This document shows positions 22,811 through 35,322 of a DNA stretch of 64,000 nt, one piece after another (positions within the stretch are counted from its first letter, which is position 1; each line of letters begins with the position of its first letter). Made by a program: the position numbers and the translations under genes. Origin of the DNA: Trichoderma breve. Lineage: Eukaryota; Ascomycota; Sordariomycetes; Hypocreales; Hypocreaceae. Below the pieces are notes generated by a model. It did not search any database. It saw nothing but the letters and a program-made list of their open reading frames with translations, and was not told the origin of the DNA. The stretch lies in the NCBI RefSeq assembly GCF_028502605.1, contig NC_079232.1:1612001-1676000 (forward strand). The letters are read 5' to 3'.

Positions 22811-25800
22811 AACAGACAGAAGGCAGCGGGCCTGATGGCACTTCCATTGTGAGTTATCTCAGCATCAAGTATTAGCCAAGATATTAACCGTCTGTTCTTC
22901 CTTCCAGAGGCCTGTCTCCTCCCTCCTCGCCCGGTTCGAGAATATGAACAAAGCCGGCCCGTCGCAACCTCAATCCCAGCCCGCTTCCGCCTCTGCTCCG
23001 GCCCCTCAATCGCGAAACGTCTCGCCGGGGCCAAAGCCGGATAGGTTAAGAAACCTCAAGGCATCTCAAGACGCGACGCCTACGCCTATTTCCCCAATTA
23101 CTCCCGCCAAACCATCGATCCTGAAGGACCGAGCCTTTGTAACGGCCTCCCCTGCAAACCGAGATAGAGGGGCACCGATCCCACCGCCTCCCCTCTCTAC
23201 ACGGCCACCGCCTGTCGCGACAAAACCGCCAGTGCCCATTCACCCGCCTGCAGTTACAGTTCAGCCTCCTCTGTCACCCCCCAAAGGAGGCGCGCTGAAT
23301 ATTGCTCCGGGGGAGCAGTCACCATTCCTAGATCCGGTCACCATATCCTCCGCCACGTCGAGCCGATCCCCAACGCCCCTCAGAATACCAAGTCGACCGC
23401 TTACTCCTACCGGCAATGGTGGTATCAGCGGTACCGCAACGCCGCGATCGCCAAAGCAAGGGATTTCGAAAGCTCCATCACCACCGCCTCCTAGACGATC
23501 GGCTGAGCTAAAGCGAGAAAAGGAATGGAAACCTGCGCCGCCGCCACCCCCTGCCTCACGATCAGAGAGAACATTGATGAGAGCAGCTACGGGTGTTGAG
23601 ACGAGAGGGAGGCCGGCTACGAAACGACCTAGTCGATCCCAGGAATCCTCTCCTGTTGGCGAGGCGAGAATCCCCGAAAAGGTGGAAGAAAACCCCCCAG
23701 AGTTGCCCGCGCGACCAAAGCTACCGCAGCAGAACGATGCACCGAGCAGGACAAAGCAGATTGCAGGAGCATTTGAACAGCCAACCCAGCCAACCCAGCC
23801 AACAATTCGCCCTTCCTTATCTGTGCGGAGGCCAGCACGCGAAGGAGAGCCTAATGGTCTTGCCAGGGGCCCCATCACTCCTCAGATAACGGGCAGCGCT
23901 CGCCCTGCTTTGCCAGCACGACCTCAAACCACAGACATCCCTCCACAGCCAGTAGCGAACAATGGAATGAAGCCACCTCCTAAACCGCCGCGGCCGTCTG
24001 GGCCAAACAATGCGCCAGTTGCTACAGCTTCTGTTCCTGTACCACAGCCTCCAGCTCCTAATGCGAATCGAGTCGTCTCCAATCCGAGTGCCCAACAACT
24101 ATCACTAAAGGCGCATGGGCGGTCCATGACAATGATGGAATTAGGGGCGGCCGATCATCTTGCTTCGGATGCTCGCGCCTCTCCGGCGCCCGCTGTAACT
24201 GCCGCAGTAAAACACTTTCCGATGCCTGTTGCAAATGAAGGGGCGGTTGGAGGAGTTGTGCCAAAATCCGATCCTCCAGCTCAAATCACAGCATACCCCG
24301 ACAGCTCGAGTACCAACCGCCGACCTCCATTTATCAAGAAGGGTTGTTACGAGATCCAGCCAAAGTATGACCCTCGTATTTTCGACGTCTGTGGCCAGTA
24401 TGTCTGTACTACCGGCCCCTTGACTCGTGTTTGGAGTCTGCTAGATGGAGAGCAGATTGTCAGCCTGGCGCACACGGAGGGTGTCAAGGCCACTGCTGTG
24501 TCATTCAAGCCCAGTGCAGACCCTGACCAAGAAGGTTCCAAAGTGTGGATTGGCACTAATCTGGGAGAGATTATGGAGGTTGAGATTCCGACACAACGCA
24601 TACTGATTTGCAAAGCGGGCATTCATGGAAAATCAGAAGTCACCAAGATATATCGACACTTGAATGAGATGTGGACTGTGGATGAAGGCGGCAATTTCCA
24701 CGTCTGGGGCCCAGACAGCGATGGAGAACCAAACTTGAACAACCACCCGCACCAAACTTACAAGGTGCCTAAAGGCGAAACTTTCTCGATGGTGGTTGGG
24801 GATGAGCTCTGGCAAGCGACTGGAAAGCAGCTGCGGATATTTGCTCCCACTCGAGATAACCGCACTCCATTCCAGGTCCTGGCAAGGCCAATCACAGTGG
24901 AGGGTGCTGGAGATATTACTTCCGGAACGCTGATGAAGGGTTTCCCTGGCAAAGTCTTTTTGGGACACGTTGACGGGAAAATCAGCATCTTCTCTACATC
25001 CGACTATTCTTGCAAAACGATTGTCAATATCAGCACGTGGAAAATCAATACGCTGGCTGGAGTTGGCCAGTACATGTGGGCAGGATACAACACTGGCAAG
25101 GTGTGCGTCTACGACGTTGCTCAGACGCCGTGGGTCGTATTGAAGGAATGGCAGGCGCATGACAATACCGTTTTGAAGTTGAAGGTGGATTTCGCCAGCG
25201 CATATCAGTTGGATCAGCTGCAGGTCGTTTCACTGGGTGCAGATAGTCGGATCAAAGTGTGGGACGGTATGCTGCAGGATGACTGGCTTGAAGACGAAAT
25301 GAAGTCCAAGGACACGACATATTGCGATTTTGACGAGATAAAAGCGCTGATATTTACGTGGAATGCTGGAGCTTCCACCCCTCATAGTCTCCGGTACTCT
25401 GATGGCGATGCCACTTTTTTCCAGGACCTTTTGCAATCTAGCGGCTCTCCTGACATTTTGGTCTTTGGGTTCCAAGAGCTCGTAGACTTGGAGGACAAGA
25501 AAGCGACAGCAAAGCGGCTTCTCAAGTCAAAGAAGAAGGAGGGGACGGACCAGGAACGAATGAGCCATCAGTACCGAGACTGGCGCGACTTTCTACTCAA
25601 AACGTTGGACGATTACATGCCGGCAGATCACCTATACCACCTTCTCCACACTGCACCCATGGTGGGACTGTTTACCTGTGTCTTTGTCAAGTCATCGTTG
25701 AGAGACAGGATTACGCATCTAAGCGGCGCCGAAGTAAAGCGAGGTATGGGAGGGTTGCATGGAAACAAGGGCGCAGTTGCGGTTCGTTTCCAGGTGGACG

Positions 25801-26622
25801 ACACATCTCTGTGTTTTATCAATTGTCACTTGGCCGCTGGCCAGACACAGGCCAGCTCACGCCACAACGATGCGGCGGCAATACTCGAGGCCAACCTATT
25901 CCCCGTGGAAAGAGACACTGAGATTCGAATCGATACTTTCAGCGGCGGTGGAGATGGCTCCATGGTTCTTGACCACGAGCTTTGCATTCTCAACGGTGAC
26001 CTCAACTACCGTATCGATACCATGTCGCGAGATACCGTTGTCAAGGCTGTAGAGCAAAACAATCTAGCCAAGCTTCTTGAGCGTGACCAGTTGCTTGTTG
26101 CGCGCCGCCGGAATCCAGCTCTACGGCTACGAGCATTCGAAGAACTCCCAATCACGTTTGCACCAACATACAAGTACGATGTAGGAACCGACACGTATGA
26201 TACCAGCGAGAAGCGGAGAAGCCCCGCGTGGTGTGACCGTCTCTTATTCCGTGGACGCGGCAGAGTACAGCAACTAGACTATAGACGGCATGAAGTGAGA
26301 GTGAGCGATCACCGGCCTGTCACCGGAGATTTCCGACTTTGGGTAAAGAAGATTAGACCAAAAGAGCGGGCGGCTGCGTGGATGCAATGCCAGCAGGGAT
26401 TTGAAGACGTGCGGCAGAAGGAGTTGGCAGAGGATAAGTAAGTGGTCATCAGCACACTTCCAAAAATAACACTCACGCAGCTTTACTGACTCGAGATACA
26501 TTAGACTGCATTATCTTACACAAGTCTGTGGCTACGACGCGGCGACAAGCCAGAAGTTAATTCTAGAAAGAGCATCACGAAAACCACACAGGAGTCCTAG
26601 CAGAAGCAGGGCAGGGTACTAA
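22792..26622 (+). CDS. Inositol polyphosphate 5-phosphatase with N-terminal WD-type propeller (3 exons)
   Basis: Exons are 22792-22848, 22908-26437 and 26505-26622 (introns of 59 and 67 nt), coding for 1,234 residues. Exon 1 gives MSSPSIEQTEG...TSI; exon 2 begins RPVSSLLARFENM. Residues ~1-480 are disordered and rich in Pro-Pro runs, with possible SH3-binding PxxP motifs. Residues ~495-815 form a WD40-like propeller. Residues ~830-1170 are the IPPc catalytic domain: WNAGAS, FGFQELVDLED, GNKGAVAVRF, NCHLAAGQTQ, LNGDLNYRID, KRRSPAWCDRLL and VSDHRPV carry the metal and phosphate ligands. It should remove the 5-phosphate of phosphoinositides or inositol phosphates. An apparent stop at 26439-26441 lies in the second intron. 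The last exon adds about 39 residues, including YLTQVCGYDAATSQKLILER. Confidence 0.92.
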
Positions 26623-28117
26623 TTAGGATTCCCCTTTTCATCTATGTAATGTATCGTATGTCGGAGGGAAGCACATACGGCGGCGCTGGGCAGGTTTTAG
26701 TGGTATAAAAGAGACTGGCATTTGGCACACCCAAGACGGAGGCGCTTGAAACGATACGAAAGGGAAAGGAATTGCGGCAAGAGAACGGGGTCCAAGTTTT
26801 CTTTTTGGTTCAAAGGCGCAGAAAAAACAGCGAGATTCCGATGAAGGTTATGAAATTTTTATAGAAAGTCTGCATAATTTCTAGCGACTAGAGCGTTCCG
26901 GAAGGACAGAACAGACAATACGGGTGGATTGAAGGATCTAGTTGGAGTTTCCAAGTTTGAGGACACGGTGTAGAGGTAGAACGAGGGTTTTTGTTTTGAT
27001 TGATCTCATAAATAATAAATAAACAAGAGCAAATCATGGGTTTTTCTTGATATGGCTCTGTTGAGTTCTAGGAGCGGAGTGCTTGTATTTGGTAATACAT
27101 CGGAGAAATAATTGAATGCTTGGCTTTTGGGATTCATACTTGTATGACCTCGGAAGATTTTGAGTCGTTGATTGAGGGATGGATATTGTCAAGGCAGATA
27201 TCAGATATGAATGACCATTGGAGTCTTGGAGAGGACTCTGCCTCGCAGGGTAACACAGCTGTACAGTAGGGAGGGCGAGGGTAAGATTCAAGGTTGGGTG
27301 ATGTAGATGAGTGAGACGAATATTCCGATCAATCACGTCGTACGAATGACTCTGTAGGGATGCCATACGAAAAACTACTCATAATGATAAATCGGGTCTT
27401 GAATACAATTCAAGGACTAGGTAAGAGAAAACAATGATAGTGAGTTATGATGTGAATAGATGTGTGAAAATACGTGATTATGAATACTGATGATGTTCAG
27501 GTGTACAGTCAGCAAACCAGCAGAAACGAATACGAAAAAGAAGGCAAGTCAAAAGGCGTGAGTGGCGTGGCCCGGAAGCGGTGCACGCCGAGACATTCGG
27601 AGCATGCAGGGGGGATTCAAACAAAGAAAGAAAGGTCGGAAAAAGGAAAAGAGAGAGACCACAGACGGCAATCTTATTCAGTGGAAATTAATAGCCGGGG
27701 CGGTCGGGATTCCGGGGGCCAAGGCTTCAGGGCCAGATTTTTAGCATCAGCTAGTTCGCGATAAATAATTCTTGGGGTGAATCGTTCCCCTTTCCCTTCG
27801 AGCATTTTCAATTGTTGTTCTGATCTCACATTTCCAATTATTGAATTGGTGAAGAGAAGAGAAGACATATAGCACTCATCTTTGCTTTACTTCTTGTGTG
27901 TGTGAAGAAGGGACGAGCAATCCTTCTCGGGAGCAGGTCACTAAAAAAGGGGGCGTCAGCGTGTGTCTGTGATTGGCGATAAGCATTTCATTCATCAGCC
28001 TTTCATCTCAGTCAAACTTCCTTTCACCGACTTGCAGCTGTTGTACGCAAGCAAACCGTTTTCTTTGCAACACACCAACACGATATTCATCATCTGTCAC
28101 ACAAAACAAAAAACACA
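26623..28117. other. Intergenic, 1.5 kb
   Basis: This is the 3' flank of the 5-phosphatase gene and the upstream region of the Sec14-like gene. Composition is mixed with A/G-rich patches. No gene, repeat family or RNA is recognisable. Confidence 0.6.
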
Positions 28118-29324
28118 ATGGCTGCAGCAACCTCAGAGGCGCCTCTGAAGACGCCCATCGCGGCGCCCACGCCAGACAGCAAGCCGGTGCCTCGGCCGGA
28201 ACTCACGCCGGAGCAGCAGACCAAGTACGAGGCGCTGCTGGAAAAGGCCAAGGCGTTCACAGAGATCAAGTGCGACAAGGAAAAGGACAAGTCGGGCCCT
28301 CTGACGGACCGCGAGCTCGCCTGGCTGACGCGGGACTGCCTGCTGCGTTACCTGCGGGCGACCAAATGGTCCGTCGACGACGCGGCCAAGCGGTTGCTAT
28401 CGACGATGGCGTGGAGGCGCGAGTATGGCATTGATGAGTTCACGCCGGATTATATCTCGCCTGAGCAGGAGACGGGCAAGCAGATCATCATGGGCTTCGA
28501 TCGCCAGGGAAGGCCGTGTCAGTATCTCAACCCGGGCCGGCAGAACACGGACAGCAGCCCGAGGCAGATTCACCACCTGTTTTACATGGTGGAGAGGGTT
28601 GTGGACATGATGCCTCCCGGCGTCGAGATGCTGAGCTTGATGATCAACTTCAAGCCCAGCAAACAGAGGCAGAACACTAGTGTGCCCGTGTCAACAGCCA
28701 GAGAGGTGTTGCACATTCTGCAGAACCACTACCCCGAGAGGCTAGGCAAGGCACTCATCATCAATGGTAAGTTTTGTGCGCCCACTCTTCTCACCTCACC
28801 TCTTCTCCATCGGTTTTGAACCGAGTTTACCTTGGCGTAAATCGAAATACGAGAATGACAAAAGACATCCAACTAACACGACTTCTTGTTCGACAGTACC
28901 TTGGCTGGTTCAGGGATTCTTCAAAATCATCACCCCCTTCATTGACCCTGTGACACGGGAAAAATTAAAGTTCAACGAGGACATGAAGCAGTACGTCCCG
29001 GCGGAGCAGCTGTGGAGCTCCGATTGGAACGGCGACCTGGACTTTGAGTATGATCATGAGACGTACTGGCCGGCCCTCAACGACCTCTGCAAGCAGAAGC
29101 GAGAGCAGAAACTGACGCGATGGGTGGCTGCCGGAAAAGCCATCGGCGAATCAGAGGAGTATCTCACAGGCGGCACAGATTTGAGCGTCACGGGATTCAA
29201 GTACACGGCCAACGACAAGGAGGTTTCGGAGAAGGAGCAGCAAGTAGACGCTGAGACAAGCGTGCTGGCGGAGAAGCTAGCAGGGGCCAATCTCGAGGAG
29301 GAGACGGTAGAGGCTCAGGCATAA
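28118..29324 (+). CDS. Sec14-like CRAL-TRIO lipid transfer protein (Pdr16-like), 2 exons
   Basis: Exons are 28118-28766 and 28897-29324 (130-nt intron, donor GTAAGT), coding for 358 residues. The family moves phosphatidylinositol and other lipids between membranes. The CRAL-TRIO N-terminal helix bundle is at ~60-105 (DCLLRYLRATKWSVDDAAKRL). The lipid-binding domain follows at ~115-280: QIIMGFDRQGRPCQYLNPGR, MMPPGVEMLSLMINF, ILQNHYPERLGKALIIN, and after the junction VPWLVQGFFKIITPFIDPVT. The helical DPVTREKLKFNEDMKQYVP and LDFEYDHETYWPAL are typical of the Pdr16/Sfh3 branch. That branch assignment is from memory. The charged C-terminal tail is variable. The ATG at 28118 is preceded by an A-rich leader. 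Confidence 0.87.
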
Positions 29325-31634
29325 ACGAACCAGAGAGAGTTCTTGACTTTGTTTTATTTTCGGTGAGACCAGCAACGAGTATTGGTTGGGAGGAATAGAT
29401 TAATTCGGTTAGACGAGGAGATGTCGGTTAGCCATGACCTGCTGCATTAATTTGTTGTCACCGTCTGTTGAAGACGAAGACTTGCTGTTGGCAGCTAGCT
29501 CCTGGGCCTATCATACATTAGTAGCAGCAGTATTACGGAGGACACATGACTGCATATAATAGATGGATACAGCAATGAGACTATATTCCGTGTTATAGGG
29601 CACATACACACAAGCAATTGGGCATGATTCGTTCATTAGCCAAGGCGGTCTGGAGGTGGCTGGGGGTCAGAATTAGGGCCAACAAGCAAAGCGATGCCCC
29701 AGCCCAGTAGATGAGGATTTGGACGCTGCATACCGACTTACATACGTGCATGCTCTAGCACCCAGCACTAGCTACGCACCCAGAGTGTCGACAAGGCCGG
29801 GATATGATGCGTGCGAGATGCCATTGGTACCAGGTATTGTCATGTGTCAAGTAGGACCTTTGAGCCAGCCCGATGTAAGTTGATTCGCCGAACCGACTTC
29901 CCGGATCTCCCACGGCTGTACATTACTCATACACGTGTGCGAGATATGTCTTGTTGGCCGATGTGAACAGTCCGCTTGACAAAAAACATATAAATAGTAG
30001 GCAACGACCCAACAGATAGAGTCAGCATTATTGCACACACCCGGTTCCATACTCGTGCTCGCTGGGCGGGGATCCGCACCTGAGCCGCACAGCTTAGGCA
30101 CAATCAATATGTATGTTGTATGTACGCCTGTGTTGGGTTCAGCTCACTGCTAAACGACGAAGCCAGAACCTTCAAATCAAGAGACGCCGCATTGCACACG
30201 CGCGGCGTTACAACCCAACCCGATAGTGATACGTATCAGTCGCACGAAAACGGTTGGATTCAGTGCCAGCTTTTCGCAATCACGACCTGACTGAGCATTG
30301 TTGCACGGGCTGCAGCGAGTCTCGTGCTGCGTTGGGCGATACCGAACCAAGCACAGCTGCCGCTTACATTGGGTGAGCAGGCAAGCAGGCATGACTCTGA
30401 CTAAAAGTTGCAGTAAAGACGCCGTCTTTGATTGAGAGCCGCATCTGCTATGATAATTGTTTCGAGTAGCGCTGACATTGATTTTGCTGCAAGAGCGACC
30501 AGACCCAACATGTGAATCGTACTTGGGCAGGTCGTGAAAACCCCTGGCCCCCTAACCGCTTGGGCCACTATCCGCTGTTGGTTCGAGCAAAGGGACTAAT
30601 AAAGGATCCCGCGCTGAAGATTTGGCCTCTAGTACTGCGTAGTGAACTTTTGGTTCAGGCAGGATTCGACTAAAGAAGAGGCAATGATGACGACGTGCGG
30701 GACTACGGTCCCGTAGCGCCTCGCGTCTGTTGAGGCGGCTATGCACCCACTCGGACGTACCTAGACGAACCGCCGCTATGTCGCATAATATAAGGCCCGT
30801 ATGCGTAGGGCTTATTTGAGTCTTTGGAGGCCTAGTTGCAATATGCCTTTCCAAGCCGGGGTCTCATACACACCCACTCCCCATCTCAGCTGTCGTTCTT
30901 AGATCGCTTATACTCTATTCGCCACCAACAGGCAGAATGTTGACGTAGGCGAACGCTGTGAACCCTTCATCTATTGATCTTTGATTCTTTTCTCTGGTCT
31001 CAAATAAGTCAAACAGAAAGGGGAGAAAGAACGAAACGGCCCCCAACGTCAGGTCAGGCATTGATGGATATGCATGGCAGAGCCGCCGTCGTATTTGGTC
31101 CCAACAGTGACGCCCATCGGTGGGCGTCTAATACGGGATGATGCGATCAGATATATCATGCGTCCGATCTAAAATTCCTGCGTGGCGTTGGGCCCGAAAG
31201 CTGCCCTACTGTACATGAATCGTAGGTCGAGCGGCGGCATAGTTGTAGCCGCTTCTCTGTTACCAACTGCATTGAATAGTTGCCCGCCATGTATCTCTTT
31301 TTGAAGTTGGCCAGGCCCAAGTACTATTGTTAGTGTACCAAGGAACAGCAGCTGTGCCATCCTTAAATAGCTCCGCTACCCTTGGCTTCAGCTGCCGTGA
31401 GCATCTCATCATCACGGTGATTTTGTGACTCCTCCTCCTCCCGTATGACACATAACGACGCGTATTGGGGCGCGGTGAATCTGAAAGAAATTTGCCGCTA
31501 CGGAGCTTTCCTTTCCTTTGTTCTCATCTAGCGTGCCTTTCGTTTGTCGTTGCAGACACAGCACCTAGTTAAATAGTCAGCGTCTCGCTGTCCGTTGAAC
31601 ATCAGTCTCTCTTTCACATTGGTTCACACTGACT
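29325..31634. other. Intergenic, 2.3 kb
   Basis: I see no gene with family sequence. The stretch holds a TATA-like ATATAAATAG near 29988. A cluster of small inverted repeats lies at 30703-30737. A 63-codon minus-strand ORF (31169-31360) has a hydrophobic start but no other support. A degenerate transposon remnant cannot be excluded. Confidence 0.5.
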
Positions 31635-33707
31635 ATGACGTTTGTATCCATTGTCAACTCATTTGGTAGGATGAGTCTGCCACCCATCTTTGGCACTCCC
31701 ACCGCCAATGTATCAGCATTTAATGCATCATCTTTCCCTACTACCATCAGACCAGAAGATGGAGCGGGCGAGAGCAGCAGTCCGAACATTCCATTCTCTG
31801 CCGGTGGCATGATGGACACCATTCTCACAACCACTGGTCATGTATCGCCTCTGGCGCAACTCGTCGTCTTCTTTTATAAGCTCCTAGGCACGCAATTTGG
31901 CCTGGATCCGTCCATGGTGCTGGCCATTTTGGGATTCATATGGGGCGCATTAAAGATCGGATCGCAGATTCACGATTACACCCAGAGATTTATTGACGAT
32001 TATCTCATGTGCGCCATGTACATTTCCGAGGATGACCACATATATTTGCATCTGATGAAGTGGTTATCTCACCACCCCAGCATCAGAAACAACCAATACC
32101 TCATGGCCCAGACAGTCTGGAAGAGCGCCTGGGAGGAAGAAGAAGAGCTGGAAGATGCCTTGTTCTGGACAGATGGTGGCGAAGTTGGTGGTGGCAATAG
32201 GATGTACCTGAATTTCGCCAACCAAGCAGCCAGATCGGTACGTATTTGGGTTCACTCTCCTCTGACTGCTTTGTCTTAGCAAGAATGTAAACTAATTGGA
32301 AATGTTTGAATCTTGTCAATAGAGTCCCAGGTTTGTGCCCGCTATGGGTTCGACAGCATTTTGGCACAAGGGGACGTATTTTCGAGTTCACCGAAAAAAG
32401 GAATCGTTTGTCAACACTCATTCGTGGGGAGGCCCAATGAAAGACCTAGAAGAGATTAAAGTTTCTTGCTTTGGTCGTTCCATCGGTAAGAAATTAAACC
32501 ATGTTATTCTTAACTTGCCAGTTTCAAGCCTGTTGACTCTCGCGCAGATCCAATCAAAGAGTTGCTCGCGGACGCCAAAGCTCTTTATTATAATGACACG
32601 CGCCAAAAGACGACTATCTATCGTCCCAGAGTTAAGGAGCAACGAAGGGACCATAACATGTGGCAGCAAGTAGCACGACGGCCCGTTAGGCCTATGTCAA
32701 CAGTTGTGCTCGACTCTGGCGAAAAGCATGATATTCTGGCCGACGTCAACGAATATCTGCACCCCTGGACGCCGCGGTGGTATGCATCTCGTGGTATTCC
32801 GTTGAGGCGGGGATATCTTTTCCACGGGCCACCAGGCACCGGAAAGACGAGCTTCTCCTTTGCGCTGGCGGGCGTGTTTGGCATCGACATTTATGTGATT
32901 AGCCTGCAGGACGCGGGCGTAAACGAAGAAGATCTAGCGACATTGTTCACCAAACTGCCAAGAAGGTGCATTGTTCTTCTGGAGGACATTGATACCGCAG
33001 GGCTAAAGCGAGATCTTAGCTCTGAGAGTGACAACAAGACGGAGGACAAGAAGAGTGAAGAAAAAGGCAAGAGAGACAAGAAAAAGAAGCACAAGAGTAC
33101 GTCTGATACCAGTGACGGCGAATCGGAGAGCGAGGTTGAAGTGAAGCCAAAGAAGAGAGCTTCCAGAAAGAGGGATGCCGGCAAGAAGAACCCCGTACCT
33201 GTGGACGGCATATCTCTGTCTGGTCTCCTCAATGCCATCGATGGCGTTGCATCTCACGAAGGCCGTGTCTTGATTATGACAACCAATAAGCCCGAGGCTC
33301 TGGACGAGGCCTTGATTCGTCCCGGTAGAGTCGACGTTCAGGTAAAATTCAGCAATGCTAGTAGCGTTCAAGCTGGAGAATTATTCCATCGGATGTACGA
33401 GGCATCCCGTCATAACGAGACAAGCAAGACGGCCATTGCGGAGGGGCAGGCAGACAAGTCGAACGAACAACCAGTGGCGAAAGACGATAACGAAGAGCTG
33501 GAGGGAATCACAGCAGAGGAGATGAAGACGATCTCTGAAGAATTTGGACGCCGGATCCCAGAGGGTGTTTTCTCACCCGCCGAAATCCAGGGGTTCCTGC
33601 TCAAGCGCAAAAAGGTTCCGCGCCGAGCACTAGATGAAGTATCAGACTGGGTCGAAGCGACGATGCGACAGAAGGAGGCGAATTCCAAAGTCTCAACTGT
33701 GCAGTGA
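31635..33707 (+). CDS. BCS1-like AAA ATPase (3 exons)
   Basis: Exons are 31635-32237, 32323-32485 and 32548-33707 (introns of 85 and 62 nt), coding for 641 residues. BCS1 proteins are inner-mitochondrial-membrane AAA ATPases that translocate the folded Rieske protein into complex III; filamentous fungi carry several diverged paralogues whose roles are largely unknown. A membrane segment lies at ~90-120 (MVLAILGFIWGALKIG), followed by the BCS1_N region. Walker A GPPGTGKTS is at ~349-357 and Walker B CIVLLEDID at ~396-404. The late AAA motif TTNKPEALDEALIRPGRVD is present. Between Walker B and SLSGLLNAIDGV sits a ~70-residue Lys/Glu/Ser-rich insertion that canonical BCS1 lacks. The second junction reads GRSI-DPIKELLADAK. 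A paralogue rather than Bcs1 itself is likely. Confidence 0.88.
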
Positions 33708-34247
33708 GCTTAGCTGAGCGCTTAGAGGGCATAATCAAGTAAGAAGAAGGCGTGGCAGTATTAGTTTTTGTGATCCATGGGTCTCGTGTCATATTTCATA
33801 TTTCATTGCTTCATTTCACGTCACGGGTATTTCGGTTGCTGTGATGGGTTCCGTGTTAGAGTCACTCGCCGGCATTTTTCCTGCATAGGCCGCTTTTGAT
33901 AGTTTTTTGTTGTTGTTTTGATCGCAATATTAATTCAATTATGCTGAAAATCGAATGAATCAAGTGTAGTTGTAAAGAAGAAGTTGCCTTATAATGGCGT
34001 TGATGTAAGGGAGGCAGAGAAGGCTTCTGGTGGGCAGGTACATCAACGCAAGTCAAGTACGTACCTCTTTCCCAGTCAGCCAACCCCACGTCTGGAGCTC
34101 CGTGGATTGGAACTTGGCCTTGCATCGTCCATACAGCGAATCTAGCCTCAGAACCAACATCGCCGCCGCATCTTGCCCTCTCTTCCCCCAAAAGCGCCTT
34201 ATTCTCGCAAAGACGGCAATGCGCCGCTATTTCTTCCGGTAATCGCC
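33708..34247. other. Intergenic, 540 bp
   Basis: This spacer lies between two plus-strand genes: the 3' flank of the AAA ATPase and the upstream region of trs31. Nothing else is recognisable. Confidence 0.6.
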
Positions 34248-35002
34248 ATGTCGTCACTACCATCAGGCGCCTCCTCCGGCAAGGAGTCGGGCCTGCGCGT
34301 GCCCAGCAATGGCAAGACCATCTACCACCGCCCCATCAATCGCACCAAGACGTCGGAGCTCAGCCAGGCCAGCTTTGCCTTTCTATTCTCCGAGATGGTG
34401 GCATATGCGCAGAAGCGCGTAAAGGGCATCCAAGAACTGGAACACAGGTACGACTGTCTGCCCGCTCCCTTCCCTCTCCTCGTCCCTCTGCCTCTACTCC
34501 GAAATCAGAATCTTGCAAGACTTGGCGACTGGGACTGACAAATGCTATCCAATGATCCAGACTCAACGTTCAGGGCCACTCTATTGGCATCAAACTTCTC
34601 GACCTCCTCCTCTACCGCGAACCCGTGCGCACGCAACTGCGACCCCAACACATTGTTGGTCTTCTCCACTTCATTAAGCAGAACGTATGGCAGCACCTCT
34701 TCGGCAGGCAAGCGGACAGGCTAGAGAAATCAACGGACGCGGAGAAGCCCGACGAATACATGATTATCGACAACGAGCCGCTGGTCAACCAATACATTAG
34801 CGTGCCCCGCGAAATGAGCCAGCTGAACTGCGCGGCCTTTGTAGCCGGAGTTATAGAAGGGGTATGTGATGGTGCCGACTTTCCTGCCAGGGTAACAGCG
34901 CATACAGTTGGAGAGGGGGAAATGTGGCCTGGAAAGACTGTGTTCCTGGTCAAATTTAGAAGCGAAGTGGTGGAGAGAGAAGCTTTCTTGGCAAAGACTT
35001 GA
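34248..35002 (+). CDS. trs31: TRAPP complex subunit Trs31/TRAPPC5 (2 exons)
   Basis: This is a Bet3-family core subunit of TRAPP, the Rab (Ypt1) exchange factor at ER-Golgi and Golgi membranes. Exons are 34248-34447 and 34561-35002 (113-nt intron), coding for 213 residues. Exon 1 has a Ser/Gly-rich leader, then RTKTSELSQASFAFLFSEMV and YAQKRVKGIQELEHR. Exon 2 continues LNVQGHSIGIKLLDLLLYRE and LLHFIKQNVWQHLFGRQADR. Further on are YISVPREMSQLNCAAFVAGV and FLVKFRSEVVERE. Length and order fit the family well. The gene converges on apc13 with 320 bp between the stops. Confidence 0.93.
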
Positions 35003-35322
35003 TTTGGTGCTCGATACAATCCAAGGGTTGGGAAGATGGAGTTGTAAGAAGGCTACATGGGACGGAGTTATTGGAGTTGAGGGTTCAGATCAGCAATCGT
35101 CCGTTTGATGGATATGCCGGTTCAGGGCTATTTCAGGCTGCAGGCCAATTTGATGTTTACATATCAACGATGTAGAAGAAATGCGCGATGAAAATCATTT
35201 ATCATTCAATACCCGATAGTCGAAGTTGATGTTTAGTTACCGTAACGCCGTGCCAATTCCCAGCCTTCATATTAGAGCCTCGCAACCCGCGTACTTCTCA
35301 TAATTCCACCGGCCAAACCCAT
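35003..35322. other. Intergenic, convergent 3' ends
   Basis: 320 bp are shared by the 3' ends of trs31 and apc13. Nothing notable is seen. Confidence 0.6.

Noticed and set aside
30545..30570. CCCTAACC as a possible telomerase RNA template
   Set aside because: Less than one and a half telomere repeats, with no flanking support.
30505..30590. tRNA-like A box (TGGCCCAAGCGG) on the minus strand
   Set aside because: No matching B box at the right distance and no acceptor-stem complementarity.
31169..31360. 63-codon minus frame with hydrophobic start
   Set aside because: Could mimic a secreted peptide, but has no promoter, codon or family support.
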